64,000 bases of DNA from Dysosmobacter sp. Marseille-Q4140 (GTDB lineage: Bacteria; Bacillota; Clostridia; Oscillospirales; Oscillospiraceae). The stretch is from positions 1,178,001-1,242,000 of the forward strand of contig CP073694.1 of NCBI GenBank assembly GCA_018228705.1. Reading direction: 5' to 3'. Of this stretch, positions 33,407-41,417 are shown piece after piece. The number at the start of each line of letters is the position of its first letter. The first letter of the stretch is position 1. Under the pieces are notes generated by a model. The model was given only the letters and a program-made list of their open reading frames with translations, was not told where the DNA came from and searched no databases. Position numbers and translations under genes: made by a program.

Positions 33407-34623
33407 TCCCCGCTTCCCTCCTGAATTTCCGCGTCCCCGCCGGGGATCGCTTTCTGCGCCGCGGCCTCCGCCGCATCGTTTTCCAGTTCCAGCTTCCGGG
33501 CCTGCTGGCGGTAGAGGGCCGCCCGGGCCTCCTCCACCTGATCCTGGAGATTGATGTCGTCCCAGACCACCCGGAAGCCGCAGCCATAGCCGTGCATCCG
33601 CAGCCACAGCCGGCAGATCCGCTCCACCGTGGGGGTCAGCGTCCGCCGGATGGCGGTGATCTCCGTGGTCAGCAGGTCCGCCTGCTGGGAGCTCATCCGC
33701 TCCGTGGAGCTCCAGCTGAGTCCCAGCATGAAAGGCGGGATGGCCGTCTTGGCCACCACCTGCTCCAGGATCTGCCGCACCGGTACCTCGCTGTCCAGAA
33801 TAGGCCCGTCGGCGCCGATGACCTTGATCTCCACGTCGCCAATCGCCACAAAGTCCCGGACGCTGCCGCTGCGGGTCTCCTGCATGGCCCGGGACCACTC
33901 CCCGGCCAGCTGGCGGCTCCGCTCCGCCGCCTGTCCGCCCTCGCCGCTCCGGCAGGTCACGGCGTAGCGCACGTTGCCGCACCGCTCCCAGTTGACCCCG
34001 ATGGTGTGATAGATCTTCATGAGGATGTCCGTCAAAAAGGGCAGCGACCGCAGCAGCGACACGCCGTATGGGCTGTCCCCCTCCGGATTGAAGGGGGTGA
34101 ACAGCAGCAGGTCCTGACAGGGCAGCGGCCCCATCTTTCCCTGCTCGTCGGGTCCGCAGATGGTAAAGTCCAGGGGATTGTCCCCCTCCCGGATCTCGAT
34201 GCTCTCCACCCGGCCGCACAGCACCGCCGCGATGTCCCGGTTCCCCGCCGCCGGCAGGATCTCCCCCACGGCCCGGCCGCAGGTCAGCAGAGAGTCGGCA
34301 TACCCGTCGAGAAATGCGTTGATGCCGAACTGTCCCCGCCCCACCGGCACGGTACGCAGGAACTCCCCCAGTTCCCGCTCCGCCGACGGGTCGCCGCAAA
34401 CGGCGGTGACACCGCCTGTCATGCGGATCAGCTTGTAAATGGCGGCGTCCACCACCGGCACCGCTTCCCGGACCGCCCGGTACAGCCGGATCTCCCCGGA
34501 GCGCAGGGCCGCATAGCTGCCCAGCTCCCCGAAGGGATGGCGTCCGGTCTCCCGCAGCTGCACCGCCGCGGCCGCCGGCTCCTTGCGCGTTTGAAACCAC
34601 TTCAACCTTCCGATCCCTCCCAT
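33403..34623 (-). CDS. Phage portal protein
   Basis: The portal is the DNA gateway at one capsid vertex. The 406-residue reading starts MGGIGRLKWFQTRKEP (ATG at 34621-34623). Because the only good Shine-Dalgarno sequence (GGGAGG, GGAAGG) lies inside the first codons, a TTG six codons later (LKWFQTRKE) is a likely alternative. Portal hallmarks: PVVDAAIYKLIRMTGGV, YHTIGVNWERCGNVRY, AIPPFMLGLSWSSTERMSSQQADLL and the C-terminal wing VERICRLWLRMHGYGCGFRVVW. It is on the small side for a portal. Confidence 0.88.
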   Translation of the reverse strand: MGGIGRLKWFQTRKEPAAAAVQLRETGRHPFGELGSYAALRSGEIRLYRAVREAVPVVDAAIYKLIRMTGGVTAVCGDPSAERELGEFLRTVPVGRGQFGINAFLDGYADSLLTCGRAVGEILPAAGNRDIAAVLCGRVESIEIREGDNPLDFTICGPDEQGKMGPLPCQDLLLFTPFNPEGDSPYGVSLLRSLPFLTDILMKIYHTIGVNWERCGNVRYAVTCRSGEGGQAAERSRQLAGEWSRAMQETRSGSVRDFVAIGDVEIKVIGADGPILDSEVPVRQILEQVVAKTAIPPFMLGLSWSSTERMSSQQADLLTTEITAIRRTLTPTVERICRLWLRMHGYGCGFRVVWDDINLQDQVEEARAALYRQQARKLELENDAAEAAAQKAIPGGDAEIQEGSGE

Positions 34624-34646
34624 GCCCGTCTCTGCGGGCCGTTTTC

Positions 34647-35951
34647 TCACAGGGCCCGCCGCTCCACGCAGGTGGCCGCGAATCCGCCCTGTTCCTCCGC
34701 CGCCACGTCCATGGCGAAATACCGCATCTCGTCCATGGCGTGGTCGTGCTCCTTCCGGGGCGCGTCCCGCGTCCCCCGGTCCTCCCAGCAGTACAGCTCC
34801 ATCTCCCGCAGCAGGTCGGCGCAGCCCTCGCAGATCACCAGCCGTCCCGCCTTCAGCAGGTCCGCCGTCACCCGGATGCCGTCTGCGACGTCGTTCCGGG
34901 CCTTGACCACGGGAAATCCGGCCCGCTGCAGCGCCAGGATGAAGCTGGCCGCCGAGGGGTCCGCGATGACCCGCTGGATCACCCGGTCCCCCGCCAGGCG
35001 CCGCAGGTCCTCCACGTACTCCCCGTCGGTTTTCTGCCGTCCGGTCCTCCGGGAGTCGTAGTAGTACTCCGCCGTCCGATACCAAACGCCGTTCCTTCTG
35101 CCCCACAGGCCGAAGGAGGCGGGATTGGACGTACCGTAGTCCACGGACACCCGCCACGCCTCAAAGGGCCCCTCCGGCGCGGGAGGGCAGCGGCTGCGGT
35201 CGAAGAAGTCGTACACCAGCCCCTGGGCGGCGGTCCACTCCCCCAGCACGAACCGCCGGTAAAACACCCCGGAGTAGGCCCGCCGGTAGCGGGCCCGGAT
35301 CCGGGGCGTCAGCGCCGGGTTGTCCTCCATGGTAAAGTGAAGGTACAGCGCCCGCCGCTGCTCCGCCTTCAGGATCCACTCCCGGTAAAACCAGTGCTGA
35401 GGCCCCTCAGGGTTGCAGTTGAACCACAGGCGGCTGCCCGGTACGCTGCACCGGGCACAGGCCTGCTCCACGAAGCTCCGCGGCATCAGGGCCGCCTCAT
35501 CCAGCAGCACCCCCGCCAGGGTGCTGCCCTGGATCAGGGCGGCACTGGACTCGTCCCGTCCGCCGAAGATCAGGAAGCGGTTCTCCCGCCCCCCGGTCCG
35601 GACGATCAGCAGGTTCTCCGACCGCACCTCCCGCACCGTCATCCCCAGCCGTCTCAGGTACGGCACCAGATCCTGCAGCAGATTCCGCCGCAGGGAGGAG
35701 ATGGTCTTGCCGCACAGGCCGAACTGCCGCCCGTCAAAGCAGCTCTGGGCCCACAGGAAGAAGGACAGCCCCATGGAAAAGGTCTTTCCGCTGCGGACGG
35801 CGCCGTCACAGATGATAGCTTCCCACCGCTGCCGCCGCCACCAGGTCAGAACCTTCTTCTGCTTGGGGGAAAACCGCGTGATCTCAGCCGTCCTCCCACC
35901 CCCCGTCCTCGGCGGCCTCCGCCAGGGCCCGACACAGCTCCTCAGCCCCAT
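34647..35951 (-). CDS. Terminase large subunit (ATPase-nuclease)
   Basis: TerL powers DNA packaging and cuts the concatemer. Seen motifs: Walker A GAVRSGKT, Walker B LAGVLLDEAALM, and the RNase H-like nuclease acids in VSVDYGTSNP, VIADPSAAS and HDHAMDEMRYFAMD. Conserved sequence begins at TRFSPKQKKVLTWW near 35,880. No ATG, GTG or TTG lies in frame there. The first is the ATG at 35951, inside terS, which adds about 20 unrelated residues. An ATC codon at 35882, nine bases after GGGAGG, may be the true start. Confidence 0.9.
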   Translation of the reverse strand: MGLRSCVGPWRRPPRTGGGRTAEITRFSPKQKKVLTWWRRQRWEAIICDGAVRSGKTFSMGLSFFLWAQSCFDGRQFGLCGKTISSLRRNLLQDLVPYLRRLGMTVREVRSENLLIVRTGGRENRFLIFGGRDESSAALIQGSTLAGVLLDEAALMPRSFVEQACARCSVPGSRLWFNCNPEGPQHWFYREWILKAEQRRALYLHFTMEDNPALTPRIRARYRRAYSGVFYRRFVLGEWTAAQGLVYDFFDRSRCPPAPEGPFEAWRVSVDYGTSNPASFGLWGRRNGVWYRTAEYYYDSRRTGRQKTDGEYVEDLRRLAGDRVIQRVIADPSAASFILALQRAGFPVVKARNDVADGIRVTADLLKAGRLVICEGCADLLREMELYCWEDRGTRDAPRKEHDHAMDEMRYFAMDVAAEEQGGFAATCVERRAL

Positions 35952-36339
35952 CCGCGCCGCCGTCCAGCAGGCCCCAGAGGGTCTCCAGAGCCCGCACCCG
36001 GTCCACCATCTTGACCTCCACACCGCCCTTGTCTGTCACCCGGAATTCCGCCACAGCGGACAGGTCCAGCCCCTCCGGGTCCGTCCCTCCCTGCCCCAGC
36101 GCCAGGCGCACCGCGTCGTTGGCCCGGCCGAAGGCCAGCTGGGCCAGCCTTCGCAGCACGTCCTCCCGCCGGACCTGAGCTGCGGCACCGGAGCGCATGA
36201 TCTCCAGCCGGCTGCGGACTGTCTCCTGCTCCAGCAGAGCGAATCCGTCCTTTCGCCCCGCCTCCGCGGCGGCCCGCTCCGGATCCATGGTCCTGAGATA
36301 CGCACGGCAAAACCGTGCCTCGCTCTCCCGCCTCTCCAT
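35884..36339 (-). CDS. Terminase small subunit
   Basis: TerS recognises the packaging site or modulates headful packaging. The start is MERRESEARFCRAYLRTMDPERAAAEAG (ATG at 36337-36339), six bases after AGGAGG, giving 151 residues. The N-terminal helix-turn-helix (YLRTMDPERAAAEAGRKDGFALL) and the following helical segment with VRREDVLRRLAQLAFGRANDAV match the terminase_2 (XtmA/YqaS) family. It is the first gene of the cassette. Confidence 0.85.
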   Translation of the reverse strand: MERRESEARFCRAYLRTMDPERAAAEAGRKDGFALLEQETVRSRLEIMRSGAAAQVRREDVLRRLAQLAFGRANDAVRLALGQGGTDPEGLDLSAVAEFRVTDKGGVEVKMVDRVRALETLWGLLDGGADGAEELCRALAEAAEDGGWEDG

Positions 36340-36388
36340 GCCGTTCCTCCTCTCCTCCGTCTCACATCCAGGGCCGCACAAGCCAAAA

Positions 36389-36410
36389 AGTTGCACGCCG
36401 GCGTGCAACT
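36389..36410. other. Perfect 22-bp palindrome upstream of the phage cassette
   Basis: AGTTGCACGCC and its exact complement GGCGTGCAACT abut with no loop. On the minus strand five U residues follow it. It is 50 bases before terS and is the only notable signal in front of the cassette. It could be a dimeric repressor operator, or a terminator that must be passed for the cassette to be expressed. Confidence 0.6.
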
Positions 36411-36427
36411 CTTTTTGATTTTTGCGC

Positions 36428-36460
36428 AAAAAAAGTCCCGCGGGAATCTCCCGCGGGACT
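36428..36460 (-). terminator. Intrinsic terminator of the PH-like gene
   Basis: On the minus strand arms AGTCCCGCGGGA and TCCCGCGGGACT flank a three-base loop and are followed by seven U residues, 22 bases past the stop. It insulates the phage cassette from the upstream gene. Confidence 0.92.
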
Positions 36461-36481
36461 TCTGCGTGTCTGATCTCATTT

Positions 36482-37057
36482 TTAAGCGGCCGCTCTGCCG
36501 GTGCTCTTTTCCAGCAGGGCAGCGGCGGCATCGGCGTTGCTGACGCTGTAAAACACCAGGCCCATGGCGCCGCCCTGGCCCGTGCTCTGCATATCGATCT
36601 TGGGATGGCAAGCCCGCCAGCGCAGCTGCTTGTGGATCTCCGGGAACAGGCATCCGCCCAGCACCAGGCACTGTCCGGCAGCCATGTCGGTCACCAGCTT
36701 GAACTCGTCGATCTCATCCAGTTCCATGTAATAGATGCTTTTGTCACGGGACATCAGGATCGCCCGCTGATTGGTGATCCAGTAACGCTGCTGCCGCAGG
36801 CTCCACCGCTCGATCACGGGGGACACCAGGATCAGCGCCACCACCAGCGCCAGCAGGCCGATGAAGCCCATGCTGACCGCTTCCCGGTTATTGTTCAGAT
36901 AGGGGATCAGGATACCACCGGCAATCGCCACCGTCAGGATCCATTTAAGCAGGATGGAGCGCGTATTGGCGCTGTCCAGCAGGGGGAATTCCACCGGCAC
37001 GCCCTGCCAGCACACCTCTTCCTGTTCCCGCAGACAATCCTTCAAAGCCTTTTCCAT
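36482..37057 (-). CDS. Membrane protein with two spans and a PH-like cytoplasmic domain
   Basis: The 191-residue product starts MEKALKDCLREQEEVCWQG (ATG at 37055-37057, eight bases after GGGAG; a GTG nine bases upstream is less good). Two hydrophobic spans (about 37-57 and 65-82) are followed by RQQRYWITNQRAILMSRDKSIYYMELDEIDEFKL, the pattern of bacterial PH (bPH2/YdbT-like) domains. A CHPK segment near the end is less typical. Function is unknown. It is monocistronic, with TATAAT on its coding strand at 37109-37114. Confidence 0.7.
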   Translation of the reverse strand: MEKALKDCLREQEEVCWQGVPVEFPLLDSANTRSILLKWILTVAIAGGILIPYLNNNREAVSMGFIGLLALVVALILVSPVIERWSLRQQRYWITNQRAILMSRDKSIYYMELDEIDEFKLVTDMAAGQCLVLGGCLFPEIHKQLRWRACHPKIDMQSTGQGGAMGLVFYSVSNADAAAALLEKSTGRAAA

Positions 37058-37299
37058 TTCTTCCACTCCCTTTTTTTGGTTGGGTTTGCGCTTTTTGCTT
37101 TACTTGGTATTATACCGGATCTCCCCGTTCAACCGCCGCGAAAATCCTCCGCCCCTTTGTTAGGTCTTTGTCAAAACGGCTGAGGGCTGTGCTTGCTTTT
37201 TGTTAAGTTTTTTAGCGGAAATTTAACTCATTTTCTGATATGATAGAAGCCGTAGAAGCAGCCCGCCTCTGCCGGTGCTGCGGACAAGGAGGCATCCCC

Positions 37300-38364
37300 T
37301 TGAAATCCAATAAATCCCTTTCCGCGCGGCTGTTCCCCTTTTCCTGGCGGGACCTGGTGATCTCCGCCGGCATCTTGCTGTGCGCCCTGGAACTGTGCAT
37401 CCTGCTGCAGATGGGCGACACCAGCGATGGCTTCGCCTCTCCCATTTTCGTTCTGGCGGTGCTGCTGGTCTCTCGTCTGACCTCCGGCTATCTCTATGGA
37501 CTCATCACCTCAGTGACAGGCGTCATCTGCGTGAACTACGTGTTCACCTCGCCTTACTGGGCTTTCAACTTCACACTCTCCGGTTATCCCCTCACCTTTT
37601 TGACCTTTCTGGCAGTGTCGGTCATCACCAGCACCCTGACCACTCAAATCAAGCAGCAGGAGCGGCTGCGGGCCGAGGGGGAAAAGGAGAAGATGCGGGC
37701 CAATCTGCTGCGCTCAGTCTCCCACGATATCCGCACCCCTCTGACCTCCATCGTGGGGGCCACCTCTACTCTGCTGGAAAATCCGGGTCTGTCCGCGGAG
37801 GAGCAGCAGACGCTGCTGAAGGATGCCAGGGACGATGCCCAGTGGCTGATCCGGGTGGTAGAAAATCTGCTGTCCATTACCCGCATGGGAGATACTCAGG
37901 CCCATATCACCAAGCAGCCGGAAGCAGCGGAAGAAGTTCTGGGGGAAGCGGTGCGGAAATTCCGCAAACGGTTCCCGGGAATCACAGTGGAGGTCCGGGC
38001 ACCGGAGGAACTGCTGCTGGTGCCTATGGACCCCATTCTGGTGGAGCAGGTACTCTCCAACCTGCTGGAAAACGCAGCGCTTCATGGGATCCACACCACA
38101 CACATCACCCTGTCCGTGCGGCTGGACGGCGACCACGCTCGTTTTTCCGTCCGGGACAACGGCGGCGGTATCCCCGCGAAAGTTCTGCCCACTCTGTTCG
38201 ACGGCGGTCTCAAGCACAGCGAGACCAGCGCCGGCGACGGCAAACGAAATATGGGCCTGGGGCTTTCCGTGTGCCTGGCGATCGTCCGGGCCCACGGCGG
38301 CACCATGGAGGCCAACAATCTGTCTGAGGGCGCGGAATTCTCTTTCCGTCTGCCCCTTGCCTGA
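37300..38364 (+). CDS. KdpD-like sensor histidine kinase, short form
   Basis: The 354-residue membrane kinase starts at TTG (37300, reading KSNKSLSARLFPFSWRD), seven bases after AGGAGG. Order: KdpD-type four-span DUF4118 membrane domain (about 18-110), then HisKA with SVSHDIRTPLTSIVG (phosphoacceptor His142) and a HATPase domain (NLLENAALHG, DNGGGIP, GLGLSVC). It lacks the N-terminal KdpD and Usp domains of full-length KdpD. It pairs with the next gene, 15 bases away. No kdpFABC genes are nearby; the next downstream gene is cstA, which may be its target. Confidence 0.9.
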   Translation: MKSNKSLSARLFPFSWRDLVISAGILLCALELCILLQMGDTSDGFASPIFVLAVLLVSRLTSGYLYGLITSVTGVICVNYVFTSPYWAFNFTLSGYPLTFLTFLAVSVITSTLTTQIKQQERLRAEGEKEKMRANLLRSVSHDIRTPLTSIVGATSTLLENPGLSAEEQQTLLKDARDDAQWLIRVVENLLSITRMGDTQAHITKQPEAAEEVLGEAVRKFRKRFPGITVEVRAPEELLLVPMDPILVEQVLSNLLENAALHGIHTTHITLSVRLDGDHARFSVRDNGGGIPAKVLPTLFDGGLKHSETSAGDGKRNMGLGLSVCLAIVRAHGGTMEANNLSEGAEFSFRLPLA

Positions 38365-38379
38365 GGAGGAACCTGACTT

Positions 38380-39087
38380 ATGAACATCCGGGAAAAAATT
38401 CTGGTGATTGAAGATGAAAAGAGCATTTCTCATTTCATCTCCACTGTACTCAATTCCAACGGCTACGAGGCCATGCAGGCCCGCACCGGCGCAGAGGCCC
38501 TGTCCATGATCTCTTCCCACTGCCCGGACCTGATCATTCTGGATCTGGGCCTTCCTGATATGGACGGCCTGGACATCCTGCGCCAGCTGCGCTCCTGGTC
38601 CAGCCTTCCGGTGGTGGTCGTCTCCGCCCGCTCCCACGAGCGGGATAAAGTAGATGCCCTGGACCTGGGCGCCGACGACTATCTCACCAAGCCCTTCGGC
38701 ACCGACGAGCTGCTGGCCCGGGTCCGCACCGCCATCCGCCACACCCGCACCGCCTCCGGCAACGATGAGATTGCCCGCAACGGTACCTACTCTGTGGGGG
38801 AGCTGGTCATTGACTACAACAAGCATCAGGTCCTGGTTCGGGGGGAGAACGTCCATCTGACTCTCAGCGAGTTCCGGATCGTGGCGCTTCTTGGCAAATA
38901 TGCCGGCAAGGTCCTGACCTACGACTTCATCATCAAGGAGTTGTGGGGCCCCCGGGCCAGCGGTGACAACCAGATCCTCCGGGTCAATATGGCCAATATC
39001 CGCCGCAAGATTGAAAAAAACCCCGCCGAGCCGGAGTATCTGTTTACAGAAGTGGGCGTGGGCTACCGCATGGCCGAGGGAGAATGA
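38380..39087 (+). CDS. OmpR/KdpE-family response regulator
   Basis: The 235-residue product has a receiver domain with acidic pocket (EDE near 11), phosphoacceptor Asp55 (IILDLGLPDMDG) and Lys104 (YLTKPFG). A winged-helix DNA-binding domain follows, with LTLSEFRIVALLGKYAGKVLTYDFII and the wing GVGYRMAEGE. It follows the sensor kinase and has its own terminator. The GC-rich stem after it isolates it from cstA. Confidence 0.93.
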   Translation: MNIREKILVIEDEKSISHFISTVLNSNGYEAMQARTGAEALSMISSHCPDLIILDLGLPDMDGLDILRQLRSWSSLPVVVVSARSHERDKVDALDLGADDYLTKPFGTDELLARVRTAIRHTRTASGNDEIARNGTYSVGELVIDYNKHQVLVRGENVHLTLSEFRIVALLGKYAGKVLTYDFIIKELWGPRASGDNQILRVNMANIRRKIEKNPAEPEYLFTEVGVGYRMAEGE

Positions 39088-39113
39088 CGCTCTCCATGCT
39101 CCCGATTTTATTC

Positions 39114-39147
39114 CGCCGCCGCGCTTTTTGCGTGGCGGCGGCTTTTT
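39114..39147 (+). terminator. Intrinsic terminator after the response regulator gene
   Basis: GC-rich arms (CGCCGCCGCGC and GCGTGGCGGCG) around a TTTTT loop are followed by TTTTTG. It lies 27 bases after the stop. The next 170 bases up to cstA are AT-rich and probably hold the cstA promoter, but no clean -35/-10 pair was found. Confidence 0.85.
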
Positions 39148-39317
39148 GTCTTATTAACAATTTCTTAACGCAATCGATTAAATTTCTTATGCTATCTAAA
39201 TTAAATTGCCCATTCCTTAACGGCTACTCCTCAAAAAATCTGCTATCGTATATGCTGTGATAGGAGGGCGAAACGAGACGTCCTTCGAGGCACAATGCGA
39301 AAAAGGAGTGTGTGTTT

Positions 39318-40826
39318 ATGGCAACATTTATCCTGGGCCTCGTGATTTTGTTCGTAGGCGCCGCCATCTACGGCAAGTTCTGCGAAAAAGTCTTTGGCCC
39401 CGACGACCGTGAGACTCCTGCTTATTCCAAGCAGGACGGCGTGGACTACGTTCCCATGAGAGGCTGGAAGAACAGCCTGATCAACCTGCTGAACATCGCC
39501 GGCACCGGCCCCATCTTCGGACCCATTCAGGGCATCCTCTTCGGGCCCATCGCCTTCATCACCATCCCCATCGGCAACGTCATCGGCGGTGCTATGCACG
39601 ACTATTTCTCCGGCATGATCTGCCTGCGTGACGGCGGCAGCCAGATGTCCTCCATGATCCGCAAGTATTCCAACAAGGGTGTTTACCGCGTGTACAACGT
39701 GTTCGTCTGCCTGCTTCTGCTGCTGGTGGGCGCCGTGTTCATCTACACCCCCGGCGACATCGCCGCCACCGGTATCTTCAACTTCAGCGGCCTGGCCAAT
39801 GATCCCACCACCTGGATCATCTACGGTGCTATCTTTGTCTATTACCTGATCGCCACCGTGTTCCCCATCGACGCCATCATCGGCCGCATCTATCCCATCT
39901 TCGGCGCCATCCTGATGTTCTCCGCCCTGGGCGTGTTCATTGGTCTGTTCGCTCACGGCTATCCTCTGCTGAACATCTGGGACGACTGGCAGGGCGTCGC
40001 TTTCAGCGCCTTCCAGACCACCGCTGACGGCGGCACCGCCCCCTTCAGCTATGGTGAGTACTTCGCCACCGGCCACTTCCTGCCCGTGTTCTTCGTGACC
40101 GTGGCCTGCGGCATCCTCTCCGGCTTCCACTCCACTCAGACCGCCATCATCTCCCGTACGGTCAAGAGCGAGAAGCAGGGCCGCATGACCTTCTACAACA
40201 TGATGATCCTGGAAGGCTTCATCGCCATGGTTTGGGCCGCTGCCGCCATGGGCATCTACAACCTGGGCATCCAGGCTGCCAACGCCGGCGCCACCGGCAC
40301 CGTTATCGCGGTCTGCAAGGATATTCTGGGCAACGTGGGCGGCGTCATCGCCCTGATCGGCATTGTGGTTCTGCCCATCACCTCCGGCGACACCGCTCTG
40401 CGCGGCCTGCGCCTGACCGTGGCCGAAACCCTGCACATCGACCAGAGCAGCAACAGCAAGCGCCTGGGCCTGTCCGCCATCATCTTCGCCCTGGTGGCCG
40501 TGATCCTGGTGTTCGCCAAGACCAATGCCGAGGGCTTCAACATCCTGTGGCGTTACTTCGCCTGGTCCAACCAGACCCTGTCTCTGTTCGCCTTCCTGGC
40601 CATCTCCATCTGGATGTTCGAGAACAAGAAGGGCAACTTCGTGTGGGTGCCTTTGATCCCCGGCGCCTGGTACACCTTCATCACCGTTACTTACATTGCC
40701 AACGCCAAGATCGGCTTCAACATCCCCTGGACCGCCGCCTATGTGATCGGCGTGGTCGCCGCTGTGGCGTATGTGGCTGTTATCATCTGGTACGGCAAGA
40801 AGCGCGCCAGCGTCCTGGCAAAATAA
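39318..40826 (+). CDS. cstA: Carbon starvation protein A-type transporter
   Basis: CstA/BtsT-type proteins are multi-span proton symporters for pyruvate and, in some reports, peptides. The 502-residue product starts at ATG 39318, nine bases after AAGGAG; a GTG two codons upstream is too close. The N-terminal CstA signature is present (NIAGTGPIFGPIQGILFGP and the segment GAMHDYFSGMICLRDGG). About 14 hydrophobic spans follow, with FHSTQTAIISRTVKSEKQGR and SGDTALRGLRL in loops. It lacks the long C-terminal extension of E. coli CstA. Its terminator arm now lies at the element junction. Confidence 0.93.
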   Translation: MATFILGLVILFVGAAIYGKFCEKVFGPDDRETPAYSKQDGVDYVPMRGWKNSLINLLNIAGTGPIFGPIQGILFGPIAFITIPIGNVIGGAMHDYFSGMICLRDGGSQMSSMIRKYSNKGVYRVYNVFVCLLLLLVGAVFIYTPGDIAATGIFNFSGLANDPTTWIIYGAIFVYYLIATVFPIDAIIGRIYPIFGAILMFSALGVFIGLFAHGYPLLNIWDDWQGVAFSAFQTTADGGTAPFSYGEYFATGHFLPVFFVTVACGILSGFHSTQTAIISRTVKSEKQGRMTFYNMMILEGFIAMVWAAAAMGIYNLGIQAANAGATGTVIAVCKDILGNVGGVIALIGIVVLPITSGDTALRGLRLTVAETLHIDQSSNSKRLGLSAIIFALVAVILVFAKTNAEGFNILWRYFAWSNQTLSLFAFLAISIWMFENKKGNFVWVPLIPGAWYTFITVTYIANAKIGFNIPWTAAYVIGVVAAVAYVAVIIWYGKKRASVLAK

Positions 40827-40883
40827 GATTCTTCATCTCCCCTTTTCCAGCTCTCCGCATTCTCGTTTGCGGGAGCATGCCGC

Positions 40884-40903
40884 AAAAAGCCCCGCCGCAC
40901 TTG
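40884..40903. terminator. Left arm of a bidirectional terminator split by the inserted element
   Basis: A-rich run plus arm AAAAAGCCCCGCCGCA, then CTTG. The complementary arm TGCGGCGGGGCTTTTTT follows CTTG at the other end of the element (57590-57610). Joined, they give an 11-bp GC-rich stem with a CTTG tetraloop flanked by A- and T-runs, the shape of a two-way terminator for cstA and the convergent ZIP gene. Confidence 0.85.
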
Positions 40904-40925
40904 GCTTAACAGTGATAAGGAACTA
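40903..40925 (+). repeat. Left terminal inverted repeat of the element
   Basis: Begins GGCTTAACAGTGATAAGG and runs 23 bp, matching the complement of the right end with two mismatches. A second, inverted near-copy (CTTATCAACTGTTA at 40931-40944) lies just inside, so the end is itself palindromic. That is consistent with recombinase half-sites. Confidence 0.85.
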
Positions 40926-40968
40926 AATCACTTATCAACTGTTAGCTGACGGTTTTCGGGTGCATACG

Positions 40969-41011
40969 AAACTCCCGTCTGATTCCTAACAGGAATTGGG
41001 CGGGAGTTTTT
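40969..41011 (+). terminator. Intrinsic terminator just inside the left end
   Basis: Arms AAACTCCCG and CGGGAGTTTTT flank a 23-base loop. It would stop cstA read-through into the element, replacing the terminator broken by the insertion. Confidence 0.6.
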
Positions 41012-41045
41012 CTTGTTGACAGAGTTTATATTGGAGGATAGCATT

Positions 41046-41297
41046 ATGAAAACATTACTTTCCTGTGAATTTAACATGGATACCGGTTGCGTTGAACTAA
41101 GATATTCTGACGGCAGCATGATTTCCATCAACTGTACCGCCGTTGAGGATGAGGTGGCGAATAGTCGTTTCCAGCGGTCTGAACTGGACTGGCTCATCTA
41201 TAACGATCCACTGTCTTATGCAGATTTGATTTTGAATGGCGATCCAGAAGAATACCTGCGAACCGTAACGCAGACTCCGCAGTTAGATCTCGATTGA
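41046..41297 (+). CDS. Small conserved element protein (DUF6061-like)
   Basis: The 83-residue product starts MKTLLSCEFNMDTGCVELRYSDGSMISINC after GGAGG (ATG at 41046). It resembles small proteins often found on Firmicute mobile elements (I associate it with DUF6061 from memory). It is acidic, with no membrane span or DNA-binding motif. It reads inward from the left end, away from the restriction operon, and has its own terminator. Function is unknown. Confidence 0.65.
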   Translation: MKTLLSCEFNMDTGCVELRYSDGSMISINCTAVEDEVANSRFQRSELDWLIYNDPLSYADLILNGDPEEYLRTVTQTPQLDLD

Positions 41298-41304
41298 TAA
41301 GCAA

Positions 41305-41351
41305 AGCCGCCAGAGTCGAATCCAAGAGATACTGCTTCTGGCGGCTTTTTT
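41305..41351. terminator. Intrinsic terminator between the small ORF and hsdR
   Basis: Arms AGCCGCCAGA and TCTGGCGGCT around a 22-base loop, followed by TTTTTT on the plus strand and preceded by a short A-run. It terminates the small gene and perhaps hsdR from the other side. Confidence 0.75.
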
Positions 41352-41417
41352 ACATAGAGAATTCGTAGATTTTTATGGATGTGGTTGGTTGCTTGCCATC
41401 ATGTAGAATAAAATATG

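Noticed and set aside
30806..33424. 872-codon plus-strand frame across the phage capsid region
   Set aside because: It is an antisense shadow: composition is dominated by His, Gly, Val, Leu and Gln, and it spans several well-supported minus-strand genes.
36482..37057. Treating the PH-like gene as part of the phage cassette
   Set aside because: It ends in a strong terminator before terS and has a membrane/PH-like architecture unrelated to phage structure; it looks like a host gene.
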